Shown: positions 8,647 to 17,370 of the stretch, in pieces
Position numbering within the stretch: the stretch's first letter is position 1
Layout of the letters: each line of letters starts with the position of its first letter
DNA from: Tritrichomonas musculus
Lineage: Eukaryota; Parabasalia; Tritrichomonadida; Tritrichomonadidae
Reading direction: 5' to 3'
NCBI GenBank assembly: GCA_039105265.1
Contig: JAPFFF010000017.1
Coordinates: forward strand, 2,976,001-3,040,000
DNA: 64,000 nt
Notes under the pieces: model-generated
Told to the model about the DNA's origin: nothing
The model's database searches: none
The model's input: only the letters and a program-made list of their open reading frames with translations
Program-made: the position numbers and the translations under genes

Positions 8647-9587
8647 TGAATCTCAATTGTATTTGTTCTCGTATTGACTAACACGAATTGATGACCTGAT
8701 AAGTCTTTATATTTTTGCCATAAATGTTCAAACTCAATTGGCATTGGAACTTGATGATATACATAACTTAACTTTTGCCTTGAATAACCACTAAAGATAA
8801 AGAATGATGTCGCGTTATTCTTGTAATCAGTTTTGATTGCTTTGAAGAACTGAATATTAATGTAAACGATTGAATGTTTATGTCTGAGCTGTGAAACATA
8901 ATTTGTAAAGTAATCAGTCTTTAAAATTAATGAACGGCTTGCATCTTCACAAAGAATGATTGTGTTTAATGGTTCATTTGGTTGACCTAACTTATTGATA
9001 TGAAGAAACTCAAACATATCGTTTAAGGTCTTTTCATTTTGCTTCGCAAAAGGTGACTCCGTCCCTTTGATTACTATTTTTGGGGTCGAACAATATTTAT
9101 CATATAGCTCTTTATATAAATCAAGTTGTTTAAGATATTCTTCAGCGTTTGAATCACTAATAACTTTGATTGGTAGTTGTATCAATTCACGTTGAGCAAT
9201 AAATGTTGCATCATTGATTGTACCGCTCTTAGATATATAAACGATTAAATGAAAGTTGGTGTTCTTTAATCTTGACATTTGAATGATATCTCTTAAAACA
9301 ACATGGCTCTTTCCTCTTCCTTGATTTCCGACAAGTATGTTCAATGAATTGTAATGTGCATAGATGCCGTTTGCGATTGGTCTGATTGATTCATTCTTTA
9401 TTTTTGATTCATTGCGTTGATAAGCTTTGTTCATCTCATCATCAATGTTAAATGTTGTTTCATTAACTGTTGGCTTGAATGATTCATATTCAAATGCAAA
9501 ACTCATTTGGTCATCATCATAATCAGAGCTATTAGAAAATAAAACCTCTTTATAATTAAAGTGCGTCGGTTTCATGAAACATTTCAT
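8643..9587 (-). CDS. ATP: DNA-packaging ATPase of B (FtsK/HerA, A32-like)
   Basis: Walker A is VGNQGRGKSH (around residues 83-92) and Walker B is NTIILCED (around 205-212). This spacing and pattern fit the genome-packaging ATPases of Polintons and large DNA viruses, which drive DNA into capsids. The length, 314 aa, is usual. M1 or M5 (MKPTHF, the form starting F's copy) could be the start. About 11 extra residues compared with A, near 9035-9068, coincide with a hairpin-forming insertion and keep the frame. Confidence 0.88.
   Translation of the reverse strand: MKCFMKPTHFNYKEVLFSNSSDYDDDQMSFAFEYESFKPTVNETTFNIDDEMNKAYQRNESKIKNESIRPIANGIYAHYNSLNILVGNQGRGKSHVVLRDIIQMSRLKNTNFHLIVYISKSGTINDATFIAQRELIQLPIKVISDSNAEEYLKQLDLYKELYDKYCSTPKIVIKGTESPFAKQNEKTLNDMFEFLHINKLGQPNEPLNTIILCEDASRSLILKTDYFTNYVSQLRHKHSIVYINIQFFKAIKTDYKNNATSFFIFSGYSRQKLSYVYHQVPMPIEFEHLWQKYKDLSGHQFVLVNTRTNTIEIH
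9035..9068. repeat. Hairpin insertion in ATPase gene of B
   Basis: TTTTGC-TTC-GCAAAA forms a 6-bp stem in frame in the ATPase gene, absent from the A copy. Read on the coding strand it ends CCTTTTGCGAAGCAAAATG, nearly the same as the insertion at 25171-25200 between integrase and MCP genes. Confidence 0.7.
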
Positions 9588-9611
9588 TTCTTTAGTTTTC
9601 GTTAAAGCTCT

Positions 9612-9743
9612 TCATGAATACATTTTTGTTCTTATCTCTTCACTGAGTTCTGGTTCCTTGTCTGGTATCATTAATGATACTTCAACAATCTTCACTAAAA
9701 ATAAACCTGTCAGTAATGAAACAACTAATATTTCATATATCAT
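9612..9743 (-). CDS. P43, tiny single-span membrane protein of B
   Basis: This is a 43-codon ORF between the P196 and ATPase genes, on their strand. Residues 2-20 are a hydrophobic helix (IYEILVVSLLTGLFLVKIV), followed by an acidic/charged tail. The A copy (33432-33563) is the same length, with only about two replacements and several silent changes, which argues for a real protein. It might anchor capsid or ATPase to membranes; this is a guess. Confidence 0.65.
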   Translation of the reverse strand: MIYEILVVSLLTGLFLVKIVEVSLMIPDKEPELSEEIRTKMYS

Positions 9744-9753
9744 TTATTAGTCT

Positions 9754-10338
9754 TTAAATTGTTAACTTTAATGATATACCATATTTGATGAACTGTGAAT
9801 AAATATTATTATAACAATACTTGAATTCTTCTGTTTTATTGTCCTTTGTTATCAATATCTTTGATATCTTCATTAATTCTTTATCATTTGATGAAATACA
9901 ACCGCATGAAGCTTCACATTCATCAATAACGAGTTCAACTTTATCTGCTTGAGTTAATAGTTTAATCATATTCATCAACAAATCACTTTTACAAATAAGA
10001 TATGAATTAATTCTCAACGGATTATTCTCATACATTTCAATAATCATTTCAAGGAATTTATTTTTGATTTCGAGCTCATCAAGTTCATTTCCTAAGTCTA
10101 TTATTCCACGGTCTCGAATAAGATTGTTTGTTTGAGGTATTGATTGAGATGTTCCACTCATCTGTGGTATAGTAAAATTTGTGGCTTGAGATGATTGAGG
10201 TAATGGTTGAACTGATGGATAATCAACTGGTTGAATTGGTCTTTGATTCTTTGGTTGAATCTTGATGTTGATATTGGTATTCTGTTCTTGTTTAACTGAT
10301 GCATCGTTCTCGGATGATAGAATTCGAGCTTTATTCAT
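9754..10338 (-). CDS. P196 protein of B (194 aa)
   Basis: Family not recognised. The N-terminal ~85 residues are Gln/Asn/Pro-rich and look disordered. A helix (LGNELDELEIKNKFLEMIIE) follows, then a compact region with CEASCGC and a C-terminal alpha/beta stretch. The first ATG is at 10338, giving MNKARIL, which fits MALSKARIL in A and MSNVLHRARIL in F. A TTTTATTTTTG box lies just upstream. It sits in the same-strand run P182-P81-P196-P43-ATPase. Confidence 0.78.
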   Translation of the reverse strand: MNKARILSSENDASVKQEQNTNINIKIQPKNQRPIQPVDYPSVQPLPQSSQATNFTIPQMSGTSQSIPQTNNLIRDRGIIDLGNELDELEIKNKFLEMIIEMYENNPLRINSYLICKSDLLMNMIKLLTQADKVELVIDECEASCGCISSNDKELMKISKILITKDNKTEEFKYCYNNIYSQFIKYGISLKLTI

Positions 10339-10402
10339 TTTAAAGTTATTCGTTTTAAACAAAAATAAAACAACATCAATGATGAGTCATTCAATGATTC
10401 AT

Positions 10403-10648
10403 TTACAAAGTCATCTGTTCAGCTGATTTGATACGTTCATCAATAGCTCTTAATTGTATTTTAATCGATTCAATATCATTAAATATTTGTTTATATATTG
10501 TCAATGTGTGAATCATCTTATCAAACTTTCCGTTTAATGCGTCATCTTCAGAATTCATGCATTCATTGAATATCTTATCCTTTACCCTTCTAAACTGAGC
10601 GTGTAAAGCTGAAGAATCACAACTCAAACCATTAATTGCACTATTCAT
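10403..10648 (-). CDS. P81 protein of B (81 aa)
   Basis: This is a small, mostly helical protein, MNSAINGLS to KSAEQMTL, with heptad-like spacing in its second half that could form a coiled coil. The ATG at 10648 is chosen because A's copy starts there and a TTTTATTTTTGG box lies 7 bp upstream; an in-frame upstream ATG adds 14 residues but lacks support. No known family. It lies between P182 and P196. Confidence 0.72.
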   Translation of the reverse strand: MNSAINGLSCDSSALHAQFRRVKDKIFNECMNSEDDALNGKFDKMIHTLTIYKQIFNDIESIKIQLRAIDERIKSAEQMTL

Positions 10649-10654
10649 TTTAAA

Positions 10655-10667
10655 CCAAAAATAAAAC
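10655..10667 (-). promoter_or_regulatory. T-rich promoter-like box before P81 (B)
   Basis: Read on the minus strand it is GTTTTATTTTTGG, 7 bp before the P81 ATG. The same box precedes P81 in A, P196, HNH and integrase genes, always a short distance upstream of the ATG on the gene's own strand. Confidence 0.5.
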
Positions 10668-10686
10668 TTCAAATGATTCAATGAAT

Positions 10687-11235
10687 TCAAATCAATTGTG
10701 GTCTTCTTTGATTGTTATTGTTATTGTTATCATTGTCATCATCATCATTGTCATGAGCCTGTTGCCTTTTCAATGTGAGAATCTTGTTAACCATGTACGT
10801 TGATATATTTATGTTTAAATGCTTTTTGATTAATAGTTTTGTGTATGATGCTTGTTTATGTGCTGGCAACTTATTAATTTCATTCATTCGTTCTTCATCA
10901 AGGAACTGCATGACTAATTCACGGTCATGAGCGTTTAAGAACTTTGATGAATTGAATAAGGAGCGCTTTGGTTTATCACTTTTTGGTGTTATATCATTCA
11001 ATAAACTATTTTGTTCAGAGAAATGGGGTAGATTTTCATCATCTGATGATGAATCATTATTGTCATTGTCAAATGAAACGTTATTCACAAGGTTCCTGAA
11101 AGCTTCATTATCATCTGATTTAGCAATCAATATCGTTAACAAATGACGGATTGCATCAACATGTTTCAATATCTCTATTAATTCTGTCATTTCAATGAAA
11201 TAAAAAACCTGAATTATTTTTTTTTGATTTAACAT
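10687..11235 (-). CDS. P182 protein of B (182 aa)
   Basis: Not recognised. The N-terminus is helical (MTELIEILKHVDAIRHLLTI), followed by an acidic Ser/Asp/Asn stretch. A helical middle (RELVMQFLDEERMNEINKL ... KHLNI) might be a small DNA-binding fold, and the tail is Asp/Asn-rich low complexity. The first ATG (11235) follows a poly-A/T tract, and the second (11190) sits just after a T-rich box, so the shorter 167-aa form is at least as likely. It diverges from the polymerase gene with a ~42-bp gap. Confidence 0.72.
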   Translation of the reverse strand: MLNQKKIIQVFYFIEMTELIEILKHVDAIRHLLTILIAKSDDNEAFRNLVNNVSFDNDNNDSSSDDENLPHFSEQNSLLNDITPKSDKPKRSLFNSSKFLNAHDRELVMQFLDEERMNEINKLPAHKQASYTKLLIKKHLNINISTYMVNKILTLKRQQAHDNDDDDNDNNNNNNQRRPQLI

Positions 11236-11277
11236 TTTTCAAATTTCAAATAATTTGATTTTTTAATTATATCATAA

Positions 11278-14200
11278 ATGAGTTCGCGTTATTACTATCA
11301 AAAAGATACCAAATCATTTGTTATTGAACAAATCAGGTATATAAATAATGAACTTCAATTAAAACCTCGCTTGTCAACATCTAAACCTTCTGATTATGAT
11401 GTTAAACATTTCAAATCAATCTTAGAAAACTATCTAACTTCATTCGGTTTTAGAGAACATGAAGGTGATAGAATCAATGATACAACAATATTAGCTTTCG
11501 TCAATAGAATGAAGAAAGAAGCAGAAGAACAAGAAGAAGAGGAGGAAGAGGAACAATTTGAAGAAGAAGAACAAGATGATGAACAAAAACTAAAACAAAA
11601 ACAAATCGAGGACAACATTAAAATTGCTCATGATGCACTCAACAAAGCCCTTCAATTAATTAAATCTGAAAATATATTATTGAGACCATTACCGCCAAAG
11701 ACAAACAAACAACCTCAACGATATGAAGACATTCGATTCAACAATGAAAATGCTGAATTAATTGAATACATCAAAAAGTTTGGCTATAAAGGTGTGCATT
11801 CAAAACATGATTCATATTTCATAATCAATGAACCTGAGAACTTTGATGAAGCAGTTGAAGCATGCAGTCATTTCATTGACCAATTCCCAAATGATAATGA
11901 AAAGGTTGAACGATTAGATGAAGACAGTAAAGAACCAATCAAAATATATTACAAAAACGGAGTTTCATCAATTGAAGACATCAATGAATATTTAACTGAA
12001 ACAGTATTTAAACAAGAAGTGAAACCGTTCAAAATATATTTTCAATTGACTGGTATATTTGAGATACCGCCCAAGAATGAAAACGAAAGGTACACGTATG
12101 AGGCAAGTGATATCAAATGGAAGAACTATAAAGCAGCAATTCCAATAATTGTCAGAGAGAATAAAGATATTGACAAAGTTAAACTGTATGTTGAATCAAA
12201 GATTCATGAATATGAAACCACTACTTCAAACATCAAATTGTGTATTGTTTGGTCAGTATCGTTTACAATCTCTCGTGTAGTTAAGATAACGGGTAAGATT
12301 GATGAAGTTTCAGAATTCTTTGGCAAAAATAAATATATCATTATTGATAACGTTGATGATTGTTTGTGTTGGTATCGTTTCCTTGCTTGTTGTTTGAATA
12401 AAGAATTAATGAAAAGACCTTTTACAATCTCAGACCGAACAGCAGCAGCAAAGAAAATATTATGTGATGAACACGGTTTGAGCTATACAAAGAAACCTTC
12501 AAAAGCAGCAAAGCAATTCATCAACTCGTTTAAAGGTATCACGATTGAAGAAATGAAAGAATCCGCGAAGAAGCATAACATCAATGTCAACATTTATGAA
12601 TACAACCAAACTGAAACAGATAAAAAAGGCTTTTTCGATTTACAAGACCAATGGCATAACACAGACGAATCAAACAAAACGTTTTCAGCCCTGTTGTATT
12701 CAAAGGATAAGATACTTCACATAATGTACATCATCAACGCTGAAGCATTAACAAATATTCATATTTGTCCTCATTGTGGTTCATACATTCACAAAGGAAA
12801 TCACAATATTGACAGATTCAACAGACATGTAGATAAATGTGATGGTAAATTCAAAAAGAATTTCATTCCTTCACGAGAAGCTTTACCATATTGTCCACAC
12901 ATTTTAAACAATCCTGTTTATTTGTATTGTCTTTCATATGAACTTGAATGGAAGCCAACAATTCATTATATCACTTATGATTTTGAAACAATGGAGCAAA
13001 AGATTGAAAAGAAAGTCAGTGATAAATCAGTTATCAATTCTCGATTGATTCCTTTGAGTGTTTCATCATGTGTGAAGCTTGATAAAGGTTTGATAACAAA
13101 GAACTTTGATATAAGAACAAATGAATTCATAGCTAATTGGATTGACTGGTTATTTGTTGCTGGCTGTGATGTGTATGTTGATAAATTGAATCATTTGAAG
13201 AGCTTTATTAAAGATAAATCGGAAGAAGAACTCAATAAAATAGATACATCATTGAAAACAATAACAGTGTTCGGTTTTAATTCATCACGATTTGATTCAA
13301 ATCTATTCAAAGAGCAATTGATTAAAAATCATTGGTCTATCGATAGCGGAATGATTGGAACTGCTACATCATTGAAACAATTCATATTGAAATCATCAAA
13401 GTATCCCATTCGATTACGATTCATTGATGCACAAACATTTGTTGCTGGAGGAACACTCAAACAATTTGGAATTGATTTTGGTGGGATTTCTAACAGTTCG
13501 AAAGGTGTATTTCCTTATGAAGCAATCAACAGCGAGAATTATAATGAAGTGTTATCAAAGAGTGAACCATTCAAATATGAAGACTTCTACAGTTATCTCA
13601 ATCAAAAGAATCCATTAACAAAAGCTGATTATGAAGAGTATTTGATTGATTCAAAGAGGTTTGCAACACGTTGGGATTACCTGTTATCATACAATGACAA
13701 TGATGTTGAAATGATGATTAATCCTATTGACAACCTTATTCAAATGAATGCTGAATATAAAGTTGATTTGATAAGTAATCTTTCATTATCGAAGAATGCT
13801 TCATGTATCAAATATGCTCTCGCTTACAAAGATTTCAACCCGAAGAACGACTATGAAATCATAAACAAGATGAATACATTTAAGCCAGTAATGAAATGGT
13901 GGATCAATAAATGTGATAACTATAGAAAGCAAGATGAGAAACACAACAAGACGAAAGAAAATCAGCGAGATATATCAAAATGTGTTAGTGAAAAGGATTT
14001 TGATGCATTCATGAAATTGTATGAATCAAATGAAACAGGTAAATGTCATTTGTGTGGTGAACACTTTACTCATACCAATAAACCGACACTTGACAGAATA
14101 GATAACAACAAAGGACATCAGATTGATAACTGTTTGTTGGCTTGTGCTGAATGTAATCGTTTGAGACAACGTGATGATGATAAGATAACAAGAACCAAAA

Positions 14201-15819
14201 TACAATTGAAGAAATTCTGCAAGCTCCATCACCTTCCCACACTCATAACAGATGAAAAAGAATACTACAATTTGAGAGAGAACATAACGGGAGGGTTATC
14301 AAATGTACTTCATCGAGTGAACATTAGAGGTCAAACATTAATCAATAAACTCAAATATGATGCCGTTAATGACAGAATCATTAGCTATGACACTTCAAAC
14401 ACAGTCTCTCACGTTGCTGGTATTGATTTCAATTCATTGTATCCCTCTTCATTCAGTTCAGTAAAACATTCATTCAATCCTTATCACGGAGGAATCATGT
14501 ACATGCCTGGTTCATTTATAAAACGATTTGATGTTTATGATGAAGATGGAAACAAGAATGAAAAGGTATTCAATGCTGCAATGAATATCATTCAATCAAA
14601 GAAACGATTTGATGCAAACCCTGAGTTTATATTCAAAGCTGAAGTCAAATTGAGATGCCCAAAGAATAAAATCAATGATTTGATTAACTTTCCTCCTGTG
14701 TTTAGAAATATCAATATAATGAATGATGAACAAACGATTGGAAGTTATATGTACAAATACATGAAAGACAATAAACTGAATTCAGCAGATAAAGAAACAA
14801 GAAAGCTGACAATGTTGCTTGATACATGCGGAACATTTATGACGTTCTCGAATTACCTTTTATGGTTTTTAATCGACCACGGACTTATAGTTGATGACAT
14901 TAAGAGCTTAAGTTTATATGAAGCTCATGACGGATTCAATCAATTTGTTTGTGAGTTTATGAAGAAGCGTCAAGATATATTGTCAGGAAAGGCACACGGG
15001 AACGAAAAGTTTTACAAGATTAGTATGAACGGATCTTACGGATATGACGGAATGAATTCAGAGAACTTCAATAAAGTCAGAATTGTTGATAAAAATAAAG
15101 CCTTTCAATTGATTGCATCCGATACTTATCGCAATGGATGTAAATTGTCAAATGATTGTTATTTGATACAATCACAACCTCATTCATTCAAATGTAATAC
15201 ATGTCTTCAGGAATCATTTTGGACATTAGACAATGCGAAATATTGGTATTTGACTTTCCTTTATGACTTTCTATACAAATGCATTGACATGAATAAGGTT
15301 CATTTTAACTCGGTCGATACAGATAGTCTGTACATGTCTATAGCTGGTGATATGAATAAACCGATTGACCAGTTGTTTGATTACGTCATCAAAGACAAAT
15401 CATTTTATGATAAACACATTTATAGCTTCATGCCAAACCCTGCAATCAATGATGTATATGATGAGAAAAAGATTCTCGGATGCTGTGTAGAAAAGTTTGG
15501 AGCAAATCAAGTTGCTTTGTGTGCTAAATGTTATACGATTTGGTCAGATGACAAAACAATTTCATTAAAGCTCAAAGGTGTTTCATTGAAGAAGAACAAC
15601 ATCAAATCAAGTGATTACAAAAATGTCATTGATAAGCAATCAATAATGAAAGGCAAAAATATAAACCTTCAAATGAATTCACAACTTATGAGTAAAATAA
15701 CGGTCATCAAAAATGCTTTAACAGCAGCTCATACCAAAATGTTGGTATTATCAAATCATTGTTGTTGTCCTTATGTCAATGGTTTCACTGCAAAGGATTA
15801 TTTCATTGAAAACCATTAA
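11278..15819 (+). CDS. POLB: Protein-primed DNA polymerase B of B (1513 aa)
   Basis: This copy is complete. Parts in order: Glu-rich stretch (~79-105); OTU-like region with DDCLCWYR (~360-365) and HIMYI (~480-484); zinc finger CPHC...H...C (~497-520); exonuclease motifs YDFE (~566), FNSSRFD (~666-672) and YNDND (~804); HNH-like CHLCGEHF ... CAECNRLR (~923-962); polymerase motifs DFNSLYPS (~1050), KISMNGSYGYDG (~1247) and VDTDSLY (~1346). It copies the element from a protein primer. The HNH-like block between exonuclease and palm is an unusual extra. P182 diverges from it; the KilA gene follows. Confidence 0.93.
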   Translation: MSSRYYYQKDTKSFVIEQIRYINNELQLKPRLSTSKPSDYDVKHFKSILENYLTSFGFREHEGDRINDTTILAFVNRMKKEAEEQEEEEEEEQFEEEEQDDEQKLKQKQIEDNIKIAHDALNKALQLIKSENILLRPLPPKTNKQPQRYEDIRFNNENAELIEYIKKFGYKGVHSKHDSYFIINEPENFDEAVEACSHFIDQFPNDNEKVERLDEDSKEPIKIYYKNGVSSIEDINEYLTETVFKQEVKPFKIYFQLTGIFEIPPKNENERYTYEASDIKWKNYKAAIPIIVRENKDIDKVKLYVESKIHEYETTTSNIKLCIVWSVSFTISRVVKITGKIDEVSEFFGKNKYIIIDNVDDCLCWYRFLACCLNKELMKRPFTISDRTAAAKKILCDEHGLSYTKKPSKAAKQFINSFKGITIEEMKESAKKHNINVNIYEYNQTETDKKGFFDLQDQWHNTDESNKTFSALLYSKDKILHIMYIINAEALTNIHICPHCGSYIHKGNHNIDRFNRHVDKCDGKFKKNFIPSREALPYCPHILNNPVYLYCLSYELEWKPTIHYITYDFETMEQKIEKKVSDKSVINSRLIPLSVSSCVKLDKGLITKNFDIRTNEFIANWIDWLFVAGCDVYVDKLNHLKSFIKDKSEEELNKIDTSLKTITVFGFNSSRFDSNLFKEQLIKNHWSIDSGMIGTATSLKQFILKSSKYPIRLRFIDAQTFVAGGTLKQFGIDFGGISNSSKGVFPYEAINSENYNEVLSKSEPFKYEDFYSYLNQKNPLTKADYEEYLIDSKRFATRWDYLLSYNDNDVEMMINPIDNLIQMNAEYKVDLISNLSLSKNASCIKYALAYKDFNPKNDYEIINKMNTFKPVMKWWINKCDNYRKQDEKHNKTKENQRDISKCVSEKDFDAFMKLYESNETGKCHLCGEHFTHTNKPTLDRIDNNKGHQIDNCLLACAECNRLRQRDDDKITRTKIQLKKFCKLHHLPTLITDEKEYYNLRENITGGLSNVLHRVNIRGQTLINKLKYDAVNDRIISYDTSNTVSHVAGIDFNSLYPSSFSSVKHSFNPYHGGIMYMPGSFIKRFDVYDEDGNKNEKVFNAAMNIIQSKKRFDANPEFIFKAEVKLRCPKNKINDLINFPPVFRNINIMNDEQTIGSYMYKYMKDNKLNSADKETRKLTMLLDTCGTFMTFSNYLLWFLIDHGLIVDDIKSLSLYEAHDGFNQFVCEFMKKRQDILSGKAHGNEKFYKISMNGSYGYDGMNSENFNKVRIVDKNKAFQLIASDTYRNGCKLSNDCYLIQSQPHSFKCNTCLQESFWTLDNAKYWYLTFLYDFLYKCIDMNKVHFNSVDTDSLYMSIAGDMNKPIDQLFDYVIKDKSFYDKHIYSFMPNPAINDVYDEKKILGCCVEKFGANQVALCAKCYTIWSDDKTISLKLKGVSLKKNNIKSSDYKNVIDKQSIMKGKNINLQMNSQLMSKITVIKNALTAAHTKMLVLSNHCCCPYVNGFTAKDYFIENH

Positions 15820-15975
15820 ATGAATTATCGAGGGTGCAAAATCGCATGGTCGAGGAATCATTAAATGAATCGAGTGGGATATTTTCCCCAGTCGACAAAT
15901 CATCAATGAAAATCAATTTATTTTTGATTGATTTATTTTTAAATCAATTTTTTATCAGCTAATTAAAAGGCTACA

Positions 15976-16734
15976 ATGTCAGCAACTAACAACCAAACAG
16001 CAACAGTTCAAGCAATCAACAATGATTATGAATACATTCAATATAATCAACATTTAAGAATCATTCATTCAAAACAGGATGATATGTATCAAATGCAATC
16101 AATCATAACCGCTTGTCATTCAACAAAAAGAGCTAGAGTATGGTTCAATAATGAATCAACACAAGAATTATTAAAAGAAATTGGTATGGCAGAAAAATGC
16201 CAGACCGAACAATTATATGAAAACCGTACAAACTTACCAAATGAATTAAAAGGAACTTACATTCACCGATTACTTGTTAATCATGTTGCCATCTGGAGCT
16301 CACCAAAATACTCATATTATATCATGAAGCTTCTTGATTCTCATTTTGAACGTGAAAGACAACAATTAACTGAAACAATCAATGAACAACGACCACGAAT
16401 GGTTCCAGCTAATAGAGAACATGATTATAAATATTTGATTTGGAAAGAAACAATACCAAACGATAATGACAATGTTATTCTTCATTTAGTTCGTCGTCAT
16501 AAATCTAACTTTCGACAAATCATTAATCATTATCGAAATGAAGATGAAAGATGGTATTTCAAAGATAATTTACCAATAGCGATGAGTCCGAACAAAGACA
16601 TCAAAAGTATTGTCAAACGAACATTTGGAGCTGATGATTACGATATCAATATGTGCACAATAAGAATTCAAACAAGACATCTTGACCGATTACACACACT
16701 CATTGATGAATACTTCAATCAATTTCAATCATGA
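15976..16734 (+). CDS. KilA-N domain protein of B (252 aa)
   Basis: It has the same layout as the A copy: KilA-N-like domain (~25-125, core YIHRLLVNHVAIWSSPKY) and a C-terminal LHLVRRH-type domain. Almost all differences from A cluster around residues 55-75, where each copy has its own hairpin-coded segment. It follows the polymerase on the same strand after ~155 bp. A TTTATTTTTAAATC box lies ~35 bp upstream of the ATG. Confidence 0.75.
   Translation: MSATNNQTATVQAINNDYEYIQYNQHLRIIHSKQDDMYQMQSIITACHSTKRARVWFNNESTQELLKEIGMAEKCQTEQLYENRTNLPNELKGTYIHRLLVNHVAIWSSPKYSYYIMKLLDSHFERERQQLTETINEQRPRMVPANREHDYKYLIWKETIPNDNDNVILHLVRRHKSNFRQIINHYRNEDERWYFKDNLPIAMSPNKDIKSIVKRTFGADDYDINMCTIRIQTRHLDRLHTLIDEYFNQFQS
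16183..16206. repeat. Hairpin insertion site in KilA gene, B copy
   Basis: TGGCA and TGCCA flank a 6-nt loop, and GGT/ACC extend the stem past one mismatch. It occupies the same protein position as the hairpins in A and C2 but has a different sequence. Confidence 0.65.
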
Positions 16735-16817
16735 ATGAATAAAAATAAATGACACATTTATATGTTTTTATTTTTGTACTCCACTGATTGAAAAAATATA
16801 GAACTTCGGGGCAAAAA

Positions 16818-16956
16818 CCCACAAAGAACCGTCATTCAGTGTTTTTATTAAAGTAATATGTATAAAGATTATTAATGTAAAGAGTACGGTGTATTTTGAC
16901 GGTTCTTTGTGGGAACACGTTAAAGTGTTTTTAGTTTTTTGACGGTTCTTTGTGGG
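16818..16956. repeat. Triple 17-bp repeat, B copy
   Basis: This is the same motif as in A: CCCACAAAGAACCGTCA at 16818-16834 and inverted at 16897-16913 and 16940-16956. Spacing and order mirror the A copy, which supports a conserved function for the set. Confidence 0.75.
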
Positions 16957-17092
16957 AAACCATTTATAATAGTTTTTTTCATGAATTGTTTTAATGTATA
17001 CGGGTTGTACATTCTGCCTCTCTTATATTATTATCTTTCGAATCCAGCGGTTGCTTTCTACATTTTCTAGGATAATATATAAAATAATACAG

Positions 17093-17164
17093 AAAAGTGT
17101 CATGTATGTGAATCGAACCTACCACCTTTACAAGGTCTCTGTAGACGCAATACCCATCATGCCA
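17093..17164 (-). ncRNA. Possible Pol III small RNA, B copy
   Basis: This is the same A-box/B-box unit as in element A, on the other strand. The B box lies at 17109-17119, the A box at 17153-17164, and the T run at 17093-17096. The sequence matches the A copy base for base across the unit. It sits again between the convergent ends of the KilA and fibre genes. Confidence 0.35.
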
Positions 17165-17370
17165 TATCATTGCCGTATAATAATAGTTTTCATTTACAGA
17201 TTTATATTTAAATGGTTATATACTATATTGGTTTACACATTTATAGCAATATTTGCGAAAAATTTTTCGAGAACTTTTTGAATGAAAAATTCTTCTTTGA
17301 CCAGATATGTATTGAAACCATGAATTAATAAATAAATGAACAAAAATAAAATGAAAATCAATCAATTGAT

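Larger units (their letters stand above)
16735..17370. other. Central non-coding block of B
   Basis: This is the inverted equivalent of 4184-4822, nearly identical in sequence. It holds the triple 17-bp repeat (16818-16956) and the A/B-box unit (17093-17164). The remainder is AT-rich with no credible ORF. Confidence 0.8.

Noticed and set aside
11430-11618. Ser/Cys-rich ORF over the start of the polymerase
   Set aside because: It is the complement of the Glu-rich stretch of the polymerase.
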